Source: Paraburkholderia sp. BL9I2N2
GTDB taxonomy: Bacteria > Pseudomonadota > Gammaproteobacteria > Burkholderiales > Burkholderiaceae
Length of the DNA stretch: 64,000 nt
Direction: 5' to 3'
Assembly (NCBI RefSeq): GCF_004339745.1
Contig: NZ_SMGP01000001.1
Span: 3,596,001-3,660,000, forward strand
This document shows positions 54,323 through 63,385 of the stretch, piece after piece. The notes beneath the pieces were generated by a model, which was not told the origin of the DNA, did no database searches, and saw only the letters and a program-made list of their open reading frames with translations. Every line of letters begins with the position of its first letter. Positions within the stretch are counted from its first letter, which is position 1. The position numbers and the translations under genes were made by a program.

Positions 54323-56389
54323 ATGTCCGAATTCTCCGAAACGCCTGCCGGCCTCGACGCCGCGGCCGCGATTTCCGCCGCCGCGCCCGCCCCACGCCCG
54401 TTACGCGCGATCCAGCCCCTTCCCGATCAGTTGATCAGCCAGATCGCCGCCGGCGAAGTGGTCGAGCGGCCGGCCTCGGTCGTCAAGGAACTGCTGGAAA
54501 ATGCACTCGATGCGGGCGCGCAGTCGCTGCGCATCCTGCTCGACGAAGGCGGCGTCAAGCGCATCTCGATCACCGACGACGGCTGCGGCATCCCCGAGAA
54601 CGAACTCGTGCTGGCGCTGATGCGCCATGCCACCAGCAAAATCCGCTCGCTTGCCGAACTGGAAGCGGTTGCTACGCTGGGTTTCCGCGGCGAGGCGCTG
54701 GCCTCGATCGCCTCGGTCGCGCAGATGACCATCACGAGCCGCACGTCCGACGCGGCGCACGCGGTGCGCGTGGACGCGGAAACCGGCGTGCTCAGTCCCG
54801 CGGCCGGCACTCAGGGCACCACGATCGAAGTCCGCGAGTTGTACTTCAACACGCCGGCGCGCCGCAAGTTTCTGAAGAGCGAGCAGACCGAACTCGGCCA
54901 TTGTCTCGAACAGATTCGCCGCGCGGCGCTGGCGCGGCCGGATGTCGCGATTTCGGTGCTGCATAACGGCAAGGCGGTCGAACACTGGAACGCCAGCGAG
55001 CCGCCGGTGCGGGTTGCGAAGATTCTCGGCGAGACGTTCGCAATGGCCCATCTGCCGCTCGACGAATCCGCCGGACCGCTTGCCGTCTACGGTTGCGCGG
55101 GCCTGCCGACCGCGAGCCGCGGACGTGCCGATCAGCAGTATTTTTTCGTCAACGGCCGCTTTGTGCGCGACAAGCTGCTCACGCACGCCGTGCGCGCCGC
55201 GTATGAAGATGTCTTGCATGGCGAGCGCTATCCGTCCTACGTGCTGTTCCTCGATCTGCCGCCTGAAGCGGTCGATGTGAACGTGCATCCATCGAAGATC
55301 GAAGTGCGGTTCCGCGATTCGCGCTCGATCCACCAGTTCGTGTTCCACGCCGTGCAGCGCGCGCTGGCGCGGCATGCGGGCGCATCGCCGGAAACGACGG
55401 CGGGCGGGCATGCGGCGCATCTGGAGCCGTCCGTTGGTGGGCCCGCTTCGTTTGGCGCAACGCCGCTGGGTGCGCTGGGTGGAGCGGGCGTCGGCGGTAC
55501 CAGCTTTGGTGCGGGCAGCGGTGCAAGCCGCATCGGCGGCGGTTTTGGTGGTGCATCAGGCGGCAGCTTCGGAGCGTCGTCACAGCCCGGCAATACCTGG
55601 ATGCGCCAGGCGCGCATGACTCAAGGTACGCTGCCGGTCGCGCAACCGCTCGCGTTTTACGACGCGCTCTTCGGCCGCAAAGACACCAACGCCGGCACAG
55701 CGGAAGGCGCCACGCTCTTCGAGGCGCGCGATTCGGCCGCCGAATCGCCATCGCCGTACAACACGTCCGCGCCCTACCCGGCCCCCGCTTTTCATGCCGC
55801 CGACGAACAGCCTCTCGGCTTCGCACTCGGCCAGATCCACGGCATCTATGTGCTGGCGCAGAACGCGCACGGTCTGGTGATCGTCGACATGCACGCGGCA
55901 CACGAGCGCATTCTGTACGAGCAGTTCAAAAACGCGTTGGCCGATCGCACGATTGCCGTGCAACCGCTGCTGATCCCGCAATCGATGCAGGCCGACCCGG
56001 TCGAAATCGGCACGGTGGAAGAAGAGCGCGACACGCTCGATGCGCTCGGCTTCGACCTCGCCGTACTGTCGCCGACCACGCTTGCGATCCGCGCGGTGCC
56101 GGCGCTGCTGAAAGACGCCGATCTGCAGGTGCTGGCGCGCGCGGTCCTCTCCGACCTGCATGCGTTCGGCGGCTCGCGCGTGTTGACCGAACGTCAGCAC
56201 GAACTGCTCGGCACGCTCGCCTGCCATCACGCGGTGCGCGCGAACCGGCGTCTGACGCTCGATGAAATGAACGCGCTGCTGCGTCAGATGGAAGCCACCG
56301 AGCGCGCCGATCAATGCAATCACGGGCGTCCCACGTGGTACCAGTTGACGCTGTCCGATCTCGATCGGTTGTTCATGCGTGGTCAGTGA
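54323..56389 (+). CDS. mutL: DNA mismatch repair protein MutL
   Basis: ATPase of 688 residues that links MutS recognition to strand cleavage and unwinding. The GHKL ATPase domain (about 30-345) has NALDAG, DDGCGIP and GFRGEAL, and the C-terminal dimerisation domain spans about 500-685. The linker (about 375-460) includes a Gly/Ser/Ala-rich stretch. The first Met is at 54323, 6 bases after the -10 box, and no ribosome site is visible. Confidence 0.97.
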   Translation: MSEFSETPAGLDAAAAISAAAPAPRPLRAIQPLPDQLISQIAAGEVVERPASVVKELLENALDAGAQSLRILLDEGGVKRISITDDGCGIPENELVLALMRHATSKIRSLAELEAVATLGFRGEALASIASVAQMTITSRTSDAAHAVRVDAETGVLSPAAGTQGTTIEVRELYFNTPARRKFLKSEQTELGHCLEQIRRAALARPDVAISVLHNGKAVEHWNASEPPVRVAKILGETFAMAHLPLDESAGPLAVYGCAGLPTASRGRADQQYFFVNGRFVRDKLLTHAVRAAYEDVLHGERYPSYVLFLDLPPEAVDVNVHPSKIEVRFRDSRSIHQFVFHAVQRALARHAGASPETTAGGHAAHLEPSVGGPASFGATPLGALGGAGVGGTSFGAGSGASRIGGGFGGASGGSFGASSQPGNTWMRQARMTQGTLPVAQPLAFYDALFGRKDTNAGTAEGATLFEARDSAAESPSPYNTSAPYPAPAFHAADEQPLGFALGQIHGIYVLAQNAHGLVIVDMHAAHERILYEQFKNALADRTIAVQPLLIPQSMQADPVEIGTVEEERDTLDALGFDLAVLSPTTLAIRAVPALLKDADLQVLARAVLSDLHAFGGSRVLTERQHELLGTLACHHAVRANRRLTLDEMNALLRQMEATERADQCNHGRPTWYQLTLSDLDRLFMRGQ

Positions 56390-56422
56390 CGTGACGCTGT
56401 TTCGACGGGCGCCCGCTTGCCC

Positions 56423-57370
56423 ATGACTTCACGCATAACCACGGTTATTCCGTGCCTGCTCGGCCCGACCGCATCCGGCAAAACCGCTGCCGCACTGGCG
56501 CTCGCCGCGCGGCGCCCGGTGGAAATCATCAGTGTCGATTCGGCGCTGGTCTATCGCGAGATGGATATCGGCACGGCCAAACCGACCGCTGAAGAACGCG
56601 CGGTGGCGCCGCATCATCTGATCGATATCGTCGATCCGACCGACGCCTATTCCGCCGCGCAATTTCGCGCCGACACCTTGCGGCTGACCGGCGAGATCCA
56701 TGCGCGCGGGCGTCTGCCGCTGCTGGTCGGCGGCACCATGCTGTACTACAAGGCGCTCACGCAAGGGCTCAACGATTTGCCCGCCGCCGACGCAGACGTG
56801 CGCGCCACGCTAGATGCCGACGCCGCACGCGAAGGCTGGCCTGCCCTGCACGCGCGGCTTGCCTCGGTCGATCCCGTGACGGCCGCGCGCCTCGCGCCGA
56901 ACGATTCGCAGCGGATTCAGCGGGCGCTCGAAGTTTTCATGCTGACCGGACGGGCCATGTCCGCTTTGCTGGCCGAGCCCGCCCGACAGGACGACGCTGC
57001 GGCCGCGTGGCGCTTCGTGCCGATTACGCTGGAGCCGTCCGAGCGCGGCGTGCTCCATGCGCGCATCGAGAAGCGCTTCGATGCGATGCTGGCCGGCGGT
57101 TTCGTCGATGAAGTGGTGAAATTGCGCGAACGCGGCGATTTATCGCCCGAGATGCCGTCCATGCGTTGCGTGGGCTACCGGCAGGTCTGGGAGTATCTGG
57201 ATGGCGCCGTCGATTATTCGACCATGCGCGACAAAGGCGTCTTCGCAACGCGGCAGTTATGCAAGCGGCAGCTCACATGGCTGCGCAGCATGACAGAGCG
57301 CTTGGTGGTGGATTGCTGCGATCCGCACGCGACGGCGCGGGTGCTTGAAGCGATTGAAGCGTTGCTTTGA
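56423..57370 (+). CDS. miaA: tRNA dimethylallyltransferase
   Basis: Adds the isopentenyl group to A37 of tRNAs reading U-starting codons. The 315-residue protein begins with the P-loop GPTASGKT (about 14-21) and has DSALVYREMDIGTAKPT and VGGTMLYYKALTQGL, then MRCVGYRQVWEYLDG. The ATG at 56423 is preferred to a TTG two codons upstream. mutL ends 33 bp upstream; a common mutL-miaA order. Confidence 0.96.
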   Translation: MTSRITTVIPCLLGPTASGKTAAALALAARRPVEIISVDSALVYREMDIGTAKPTAEERAVAPHHLIDIVDPTDAYSAAQFRADTLRLTGEIHARGRLPLLVGGTMLYYKALTQGLNDLPAADADVRATLDADAAREGWPALHARLASVDPVTAARLAPNDSQRIQRALEVFMLTGRAMSALLAEPARQDDAAAAWRFVPITLEPSERGVLHARIEKRFDAMLAGGFVDEVVKLRERGDLSPEMPSMRCVGYRQVWEYLDGAVDYSTMRDKGVFATRQLCKRQLTWLRSMTERLVVDCCDPHATARVLEAIEALL

Positions 57371-57433
57371 AATTGTGAAGCTTTGAACTCGCGCGGCGCC
57401 AACTATCGCACACCGCGCGGGTCCCAACAGCCT

Positions 57434-58501
57434 TTAGACCACTACCGTCTGAGCTTCACCGGCCGCGCTTTCGCGAATCACGCCGATCTTCCAGACTTGC
57501 TCACCGGCAGCCGACAGCAGACCGATCGCCGCCTCAGCATCCGCAGCGGACACGATCACGGCCATGCCGATACCGCAGTTGAACACCCGATGCATTTCCG
57601 CATCCGCCACGCCGCCGTGCTTTTGCAGCCACGAGAACAGCGGCGGCAACGGCCAGCCGCGATGATCCAACTCAGCCGTCAGGCCTTCACGCAGCACGCG
57701 CGGAATATTCTCGACGAGGCCGCCACCGGTGATGTGCGCCATGCCCTTGACAGCGATCTGCTGCATCAGCGCCAGCAGCGGCTTCACGTAAATGTGCGTG
57801 GGCGCCATCAGCGCGTCGGCGAGCGACCGGCCGTCGAAATCCGCGTTCAGATCAGGCTGCGCGCGCTCGATGATTTTGCGCACCAGCGAAAACCCGTTCG
57901 AATGGATGCCGCTCGAAGCCAGACCCAGCACGATGTCGCCCGGGGCGATGGTGCTGCCGTCGATAATCTTGCTCTTTTCCACCGCACCGACCGCGAAACC
58001 GGCCAGATCGTACTCGCCGTCCGGGTACATGCCCGGCATTTCCGCCGTCTCGCCGCCGATCAGCGCGCAGCCCGACAGTTCGCAGCCATGCGCAATACCC
58101 TTGACAACCGTTGCCGCCGTGCCCACATCCAGCTTGCCGCAGGCGAAATAGTCGAGGAAGAACAGAGGCTCGGCGCCCTGCACGAGAATGTCGTTCACGC
58201 TCATCGCGACCAGATCCTGGCCGACGGTGTCGTGTTTGTTCAGCTGAAAAGCGAGACGCAGCTTGGTGCCGACGCCGTCCGTGCCGGACACCAGCACCGG
58301 CTCCTTGTACTTCTTCGGCACTTCGAACAGCGCGCCGAACCCGCCGATGCCACCCAGCACGCCGTCGCGCATCGTCTTTTTGGCAAAGGGCTTGATCGCG
58401 TCGACAAGGGCGTCGCCCGCGTCGATGTCCACGCCGGCGTCGCGATACGACAGACCTTGGGCCGAATCAGTTGAATTCGGGGCGGATTTCGGTTGATTCA
58501 T
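57434..58501 (-). CDS. purM: Phosphoribosylformylglycinamidine cyclo-ligase (AIR synthetase)
   Basis: Purine biosynthesis enzyme of 355 residues that closes FGAM to AIR with ATP. It has DGVGTKLRLAFQL, VNDILVQGAEPLFFLDYFAC, GGETAEMPGMYPDGEYD and ASSGIHSNGFSLVRKI. The minus-strand gene is convergent with miaA and divergent from the AI-2E permease. Confidence 0.97.
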   Translation of the reverse strand: MNQPKSAPNSTDSAQGLSYRDAGVDIDAGDALVDAIKPFAKKTMRDGVLGGIGGFGALFEVPKKYKEPVLVSGTDGVGTKLRLAFQLNKHDTVGQDLVAMSVNDILVQGAEPLFFLDYFACGKLDVGTAATVVKGIAHGCELSGCALIGGETAEMPGMYPDGEYDLAGFAVGAVEKSKIIDGSTIAPGDIVLGLASSGIHSNGFSLVRKIIERAQPDLNADFDGRSLADALMAPTHIYVKPLLALMQQIAVKGMAHITGGGLVENIPRVLREGLTAELDHRGWPLPPLFSWLQKHGGVADAEMHRVFNCGIGMAVIVSAADAEAAIGLLSAAGEQVWKIGVIRESAAGEAQTVVV

Positions 58502-58611
58502 GGGGAAGAGCTCGAAGGTCGGTAAAATGCGATTTTACCCGATGCCGGCCGACTGGCTGGAATTTGCATCATCCTTAATGATCCGGTCGCGACGACACCT
58601 GGGAAACAACC

Positions 58612-59688
58612 TTGCACGAGAACTCCTCGAATCTGACGCCGGTTCAGCGGCGCGCCTTCATCTGGCTGGCTATCGCGCTGGGCGTCGGCATTCTGCTCTG
58701 GCTGCTGAGTCCGGTCCTCACGCCGTTTCTGCTCGGCGCGATTCTCGCGTACATTCTGCAACCGGGCGTCGCGTGGATGGTGCGCCGGCGCGTGCCGCGC
58801 GGTCTCGCCGCCTTGCTGATGATGCTGCTCTTCACGCTGCTGATGACGCTGCTGGTGCTGCTGGTGCTCGCCGTCATCCAGAAAGAAGGGCCGCAGTTGC
58901 GGCAGCAGGTCCCCGTGCTATTCACGCACGTGAACGCCTGGCTGCAACCCAAGCTCGCCATGCTGGGACTCGCCGATTCACTCGATTTCGCCAGCATCCG
59001 CGATCTCATGATGGGGCAACTGGAAGGCAGCGCGCAGACCGTGGCGATGTATGCGTGGACCTCCATCCGCACGAGCGGCAATGTAATGATGACGCTGGTC
59101 GGCAACGTGGTGATGGTGCCGCTCGTGCTGTTCTACCTGCTGTACGACTGGAACCGCATGCTCGCCCGCGTGCAGATCGTGGTGCCGCGCCGCTGGCTCG
59201 ACAAGACGCTGCAGCTCGCGCACGACATGGACCAGATGCTGTCGCAATACCTGCGCGGCCAGTTGCTCGTGATGGGCGTGCTCGCCGCGTACTATGCGAT
59301 TGCGCTGAGCCTCGCGCGCTTCGAGATCGCGTTGCCGGTCGGTATTTTCACGGGACTCGCGGTGTTCATCCCGTACATTGGTTTTGCCACCGGCCTCGCG
59401 CTGGCGCTGCTCGCGGCGCTGCTGCAATTCGGCGACTGGTACGGCTTCGGCGCGGTGGCAGTGATTTACGGTGTCGGCCAGATCCTGGAAAGCTTTTTTC
59501 TCACGCCGCGCCTGGTCGGTGAACGGATCGGCCTGCACCCGCTCGCGGTGATTTTCGCGTTGCTCGCGTTCGGGCAGTTGTTCGGCTTTTTCGGCGTATT
59601 GCTGGCGTTGCCGGTCAGCGCGATTCTGTCGGTCGCCCTGCGCGAGTTGCGGCAAAGCTATCTGACGAGCACGCTTTATAACAACTGA
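58612..59688 (+). CDS. AI-2E family transporter (PerM/YdiK-like)
   Basis: Inner-membrane protein of 358 residues with about seven helices. LSPVLTPFLLGAILAYILQP (about 28-47) and LPVGIFTGLAVFIPYIGFAT are typical of the AI-2E/UPF0118 family. A TTG start at 58612 has GGGAA upstream. Between purM and hda, a common betaproteobacterial position. Substrate unknown. Confidence 0.88.
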   Translation: MHENSSNLTPVQRRAFIWLAIALGVGILLWLLSPVLTPFLLGAILAYILQPGVAWMVRRRVPRGLAALLMMLLFTLLMTLLVLLVLAVIQKEGPQLRQQVPVLFTHVNAWLQPKLAMLGLADSLDFASIRDLMMGQLEGSAQTVAMYAWTSIRTSGNVMMTLVGNVVMVPLVLFYLLYDWNRMLARVQIVVPRRWLDKTLQLAHDMDQMLSQYLRGQLLVMGVLAAYYAIALSLARFEIALPVGIFTGLAVFIPYIGFATGLALALLAALLQFGDWYGFGAVAVIYGVGQILESFFLTPRLVGERIGLHPLAVIFALLAFGQLFGFFGVLLALPVSAILSVALRELRQSYLTSTLYNN

Positions 59689-59761
59689 TTGCTCTTTGAC
59701 TATTTCGGCCCGTTCTGCGGGCCATTTGCGGCCCAAGCCTCATTTTCGGCATTCACCTACT

Positions 59762-60532
59762 GTGCTTCGTCAACTGACGCTCGATCTCGGCACCCCGCCG
59801 CCATCGACATTCGACAATTTCTTCGCCGGTGCCAACGCGGAGCTGGTCACGCGCTTGCGCGAGCTCGAGAACGCGCTCGCCGCCGGGCCGGTCGCCGATC
59901 GCACGTTCTACATCTGGGGTGAGTCCGGCAGCGGCCGCACGCACCTGTTGCAGGCGCTCGTGCACGAAGCGTCGCCGGGGCACGCGCGTTTCGCCGGCCC
60001 GCAGAGCAGTCTCGCCGCCTTCAGCTTCGACCCGCGCGTCGCGCTCTATGCAATCGACGATTGCGACGGCCTGTCGGCCGCGCAGCAGATCGCCGTCTTC
60101 AACCTGTTCAACGAAGTGCGCGCGCATCCCACCAGCGCGCTGGTCGCCGCGGGCAACGCGCCGCCCATCGGCATGACGGTGCGCGAGGATCTGCGCACGC
60201 GCCTCGGCTGGGGACTCGTGTTCCATCTCGCGCCGCTGCCGGACGAAGGCAAGGCCGCAGTGCTGAAACACGCGGCGCGCGAGCGCGGCATCATGCTCGC
60301 CGACGACGTGCCGGCCTACCTGCTCACGCATTTTCGCCGCGACATGCCGAGTCTGATGGCGCTGCTCGACGCGCTCGACCGCTTCTCGCTCGAACAGAAA
60401 CGCGCGGTCACGCTGCCGCTGTTGCGTACCATGCTGGCTTCGCCGGACGCCGAAGAGCGGCGCGCTGTGCCGACCTCAGCGGCCTCATCCGCGTCATCCG
60501 CCGCTTCAAGTAAAATAGGCCCCCATGGCTAA
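59762..60532 (+). CDS. hda: DnaA regulatory inactivator Hda
   Basis: DnaA-like AAA+ protein of 256 residues that, bound to the sliding clamp, stimulates ATP-DnaA hydrolysis and prevents overinitiation. The N-terminus has the clamp-binding motif QLTLDL (about 4-9), then the AAA+ region with FYIWGESGSGRTHLLQALVH and DDCDGLSAAQQ. GTG start at 59762 chosen because the clamp motif must be near the start. It overlaps the next gene by 8 bases. Confidence 0.9.
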   Translation: MLRQLTLDLGTPPPSTFDNFFAGANAELVTRLRELENALAAGPVADRTFYIWGESGSGRTHLLQALVHEASPGHARFAGPQSSLAAFSFDPRVALYAIDDCDGLSAAQQIAVFNLFNEVRAHPTSALVAAGNAPPIGMTVREDLRTRLGWGLVFHLAPLPDEGKAAVLKHAARERGIMLADDVPAYLLTHFRRDMPSLMALLDALDRFSLEQKRAVTLPLLRTMLASPDAEERRAVPTSAASSASSAASSKIGPHG

Positions 60533-61211
60533 CCTCGCACTCTTCGACCTCGACCACACGCTCATCCCCACCGACAGCGACCACGAATGGGGCCGCTTCA
60601 TGGTGAAACACGGCATGGTCGACGCCGAAAATTTCGCCCGTGAAAACGACCGCTTTTTCGCCGACTACAAAGCCGGCAGGCTCGACATTCACGCCTATCT
60701 GATCGCCATGCTCACGCCGCTTTCGAAGTACACGCGCGCGCAGCTGGCCGACTTCCACGCGCAGTACATGCACGAAGTCATCAAGCCGGCGATTTTCCCC
60801 GTCGCTCTCGAACTGGTGAAGCAGCACCGCGAAGCGGGCGACCTGTGTTGCGTGGTCACCGCCACCAACGAATTCATCACCCGCCCGATCGCTCAGGCAT
60901 TCGGCGTCGACACGCTGATCGCCTGCGAAGCGGAAACCGTCGACGGCGAGCCGCATTCGCCGTACACCGGCCGCCCCACCGGCACGCCGAGCTACAAGGA
61001 AGGCAAGATCGTGCGCACCGAAGCATGGCTCGCCTCGCTCGGCAAGACGTGGAGCGACTTCGAGCGCAGCTATTTCTATAGCGATTCGCACAACGACATT
61101 CCGCTGCTCGAAAAAGTCACGGACCCGATCGCGACCAATCCGGACGACACATTGCGCGCCCATGCGCAGGCCAAAGGCTGGCGCATCCTCGAACTCTTTC
61201 AACCCTCGTGA
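60525..61211 (+). CDS. HAD family phosphatase (SerB/HisN-like)
   Basis: HAD-IB hydrolase of 228 residues. Motif I is FDLDHTLIPTDSD (nucleophile D and acid D), motif II VVTATNEFIT, motif III the YKEGK lysine, and motif IV YSDSHNDIPLL. Family members dephosphorylate phosphoserine or histidinol phosphate; the substrate here is not set. TAAAAT at 60511-60516 lies 8 bases before the ATG inside the end of hda. Its stop overlaps the pcnB start in GTGA. Confidence 0.88.
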   Translation: MANLALFDLDHTLIPTDSDHEWGRFMVKHGMVDAENFARENDRFFADYKAGRLDIHAYLIAMLTPLSKYTRAQLADFHAQYMHEVIKPAIFPVALELVKQHREAGDLCCVVTATNEFITRPIAQAFGVDTLIACEAETVDGEPHSPYTGRPTGTPSYKEGKIVRTEAWLASLGKTWSDFERSYFYSDSHNDIPLLEKVTDPIATNPDDTLRAHAQAKGWRILELFQPS

Positions 61212-62791
61212 TCAAAAAACTTATCCGCAAGCTATTCGGCCAGGACTCGGCGCCCGCTGACGACAGCCTGCCCGCCGAAGCCGAAGCAGACGAAACCGGC
61301 AACGCACCGGCGCGCGCATCGTCAAGTGCCAGCAAGGCGCGCCGCAAACCCGCCCGCGCACCCGTCAAGACCGTGCGTGACCCGGACGTGCCGGTCATCA
61401 TTCCTCACGACGTGCACGGCATCGACCAGGCGCTGATCTCGAGGAACGCGATTCGCGTCACCGAAGGTCTGCAACAGGCGGGGCACCGCGCGTTCATCGT
61501 CGGCGGCGCGGTGCGCGATCTGCTGCTCGGCATCAAGCCGAAAGACTTCGACGTCGCCACCGACGCCACGCCCGAACAAGTGCAGAAGCTGTTCCGCCGC
61601 GCGCGCATCATCGGCCGCCGGTTTCAGATCGTGCATGTGCAGTTCGGCCAGGAAATCATCGAGACCTCGACGTTTCGCGCACTGGTCGATCCGCCCGCGG
61701 CAGACGCGCCTCCGGCCCGTCGCCTGAAACGCGACGAGCTCGACCGCCGCACGCACGCGGTGGATGCAAGCGGCCGCGTGTTGCGCGACAACGTGTGGGG
61801 CGAGCAGCACGAAGACGCCACGCGCCGCGACTTCACGATCAACGCGATGTACTACGATCCGGCCACGCAAACCGTGCTGGACTATCACAACGGCATGGCC
61901 GACATGCGCGCGCGTCTGTTGCGCATGATCGGCGATCCGGCCACGCGGTATCGCGAAGATCCGGTGCGCATGCTGCGCGTGGTGCGTTTCGCGGCGAAGC
62001 TCGACTTCGAGATCGAGGACAGCACGCGTGAGCCGATCGCCAACATGGCCGATCTGATCAACAACGTGCCCGCCGCGCGTCTCTTCGACGAGATGCTCAA
62101 GCTGATGCTGTCGGGCCATGCGCTCGCGTGTTTGAAACGCCTGCGCCAGGAAGGCCTGCATCATGGCCTGCTGCCCTTGCTCGACGTGGTGCTCGAGCAA
62201 CCTATCGGCGAGAAGTTCATCACGTTGGCCCTGAACAACACAGATGCCCGCGTGCGCGCCGGCAAGCCGGTGTCGCCGGGCTTCCTGTTCGCCACGTTGT
62301 TGTGGCACGACGTGCAGCAGCGCTGGCAAAAATTTGAAGCGAACGGCGAATATCCGGTACCCGCACTGCATCGCGCGATGGACGACGTCCTCGACATGCA
62401 AACGGAGAAACTCGCGATCCACAAGCGCTTCTCGTCGGATATGCGCGAGATCTGGGGCCTGCAGTTGCGCCTCGAAAAACGCTCCGGAAGAAGTGCGCTG
62501 AAGCTGCTGGAACACCAAAGATTTAGAGCGGGGTATGATTTCCTCCTGTTGCGCTGCGAATCGGGCGAACTCGATGAGTCGGTCGGTGCGTGGTGGACGG
62601 AGTTCATTGAAGGAGACATCGCCGCACGTGAGGCATTGCTCACGCAAGGCGGGAAGGACCGAAGCCCCAGAAAACGACGGCGGCGCAGCAGTGGCGCCAG
62701 AAACCGCAAGCCGGGTGACGGATTGGAGGGCGGTACGCCAGCCGAACGCACAGCCGACGACGCGAGCCATGACGGCCCGCACGAAGACTGA
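61208..62791 (+). CDS. pcnB: Poly(A) polymerase I
   Basis: Nucleotidyltransferase of 527 residues that adds poly(A) tails to RNAs and speeds decay. It has the class II motif AFIVGGAVRDLLLGIKPKDF with the DFDVATDA metal pair, RRDFTINAMYYDP, RYREDPVRMLRVVRFAAKLD, and a basic C-terminal tail (about 480-500, RKRRRRSSGARNRK). The GTG start at 61208 overlaps the previous stop. Confidence 0.95.
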   Translation: MIKKLIRKLFGQDSAPADDSLPAEAEADETGNAPARASSSASKARRKPARAPVKTVRDPDVPVIIPHDVHGIDQALISRNAIRVTEGLQQAGHRAFIVGGAVRDLLLGIKPKDFDVATDATPEQVQKLFRRARIIGRRFQIVHVQFGQEIIETSTFRALVDPPAADAPPARRLKRDELDRRTHAVDASGRVLRDNVWGEQHEDATRRDFTINAMYYDPATQTVLDYHNGMADMRARLLRMIGDPATRYREDPVRMLRVVRFAAKLDFEIEDSTREPIANMADLINNVPAARLFDEMLKLMLSGHALACLKRLRQEGLHHGLLPLLDVVLEQPIGEKFITLALNNTDARVRAGKPVSPGFLFATLLWHDVQQRWQKFEANGEYPVPALHRAMDDVLDMQTEKLAIHKRFSSDMREIWGLQLRLEKRSGRSALKLLEHQRFRAGYDFLLLRCESGELDESVGAWWTEFIEGDIAAREALLTQGGKDRSPRKRRRRSSGARNRKPGDGLEGGTPAERTADDASHDGPHED

Positions 62792-62839
62792 CCTAGCGTT
62801 CGCTGTTGCCGTCGAACGAAAGTTGCAGGAAGTTATGCC

Positions 62840-63385
62840 ATGACGGTTGCTTATCTCGGCCTCGGCGCGAATCTCGGGGACGCGCGCCAGACCCTGAAAG
62901 ACGCGGTGGTGTGCCTCGCACAACAGCACACCATCACCGTGCTCGCCAAGTCGAGCCTGTATCGCACTGCCCCGATCGACGCGGGCGGTGACGATTATTT
63001 CAACTGCGTCGTGAAGATCGATACGACGCTCCCCGTGCGGCATCTGCTTGCGCTGTGCCACAAGATCGAGCATCAGTTCGGCCGCGAGCGGCCGTTTCGC
63101 AATGCCCCGCGCACGCTCGATCTGGACATTCTGCTGTTCGGCGATCAATCGATCGACGAAGCCGATCTGATCGTGCCGCATCCACGTTTGATCGAACGCG
63201 CTTTCGCGCTGGTGCCGCTCATCGAGATCGACCCCACGCTGGTCATCCCGCAACATGGCCGCGCCGAAGCGCTGCTCAGCGGCGTGAGCGATCAGCGCAT
63301 CGAGAAGGTGAAGGGGCCTTGCCAGTGTCCTATGCTCAATGCATTGGCCGCCGAGAGCACGCCACCCAAAGGCCGCTGCGAATGA
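62840..63385 (+). CDS. folK: 2-amino-4-hydroxy-6-hydroxymethyldihydropteridine pyrophosphokinase
   Basis: Folate biosynthesis kinase of 181 residues that pyrophosphorylates hydroxymethyl-dihydropterin. It has YLGLGANLGD at the N-terminus, NCVVKIDTTL, RTLDLDILLFGD (the metal aspartates) and VPHPRLIERAFALVPL. Its stop overlaps the next start in ATGA. Confidence 0.96.
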   Translation: MTVAYLGLGANLGDARQTLKDAVVCLAQQHTITVLAKSSLYRTAPIDAGGDDYFNCVVKIDTTLPVRHLLALCHKIEHQFGRERPFRNAPRTLDLDILLFGDQSIDEADLIVPHPRLIERAFALVPLIEIDPTLVIPQHGRAEALLSGVSDQRIEKVKGPCQCPMLNALAAESTPPKGRCE

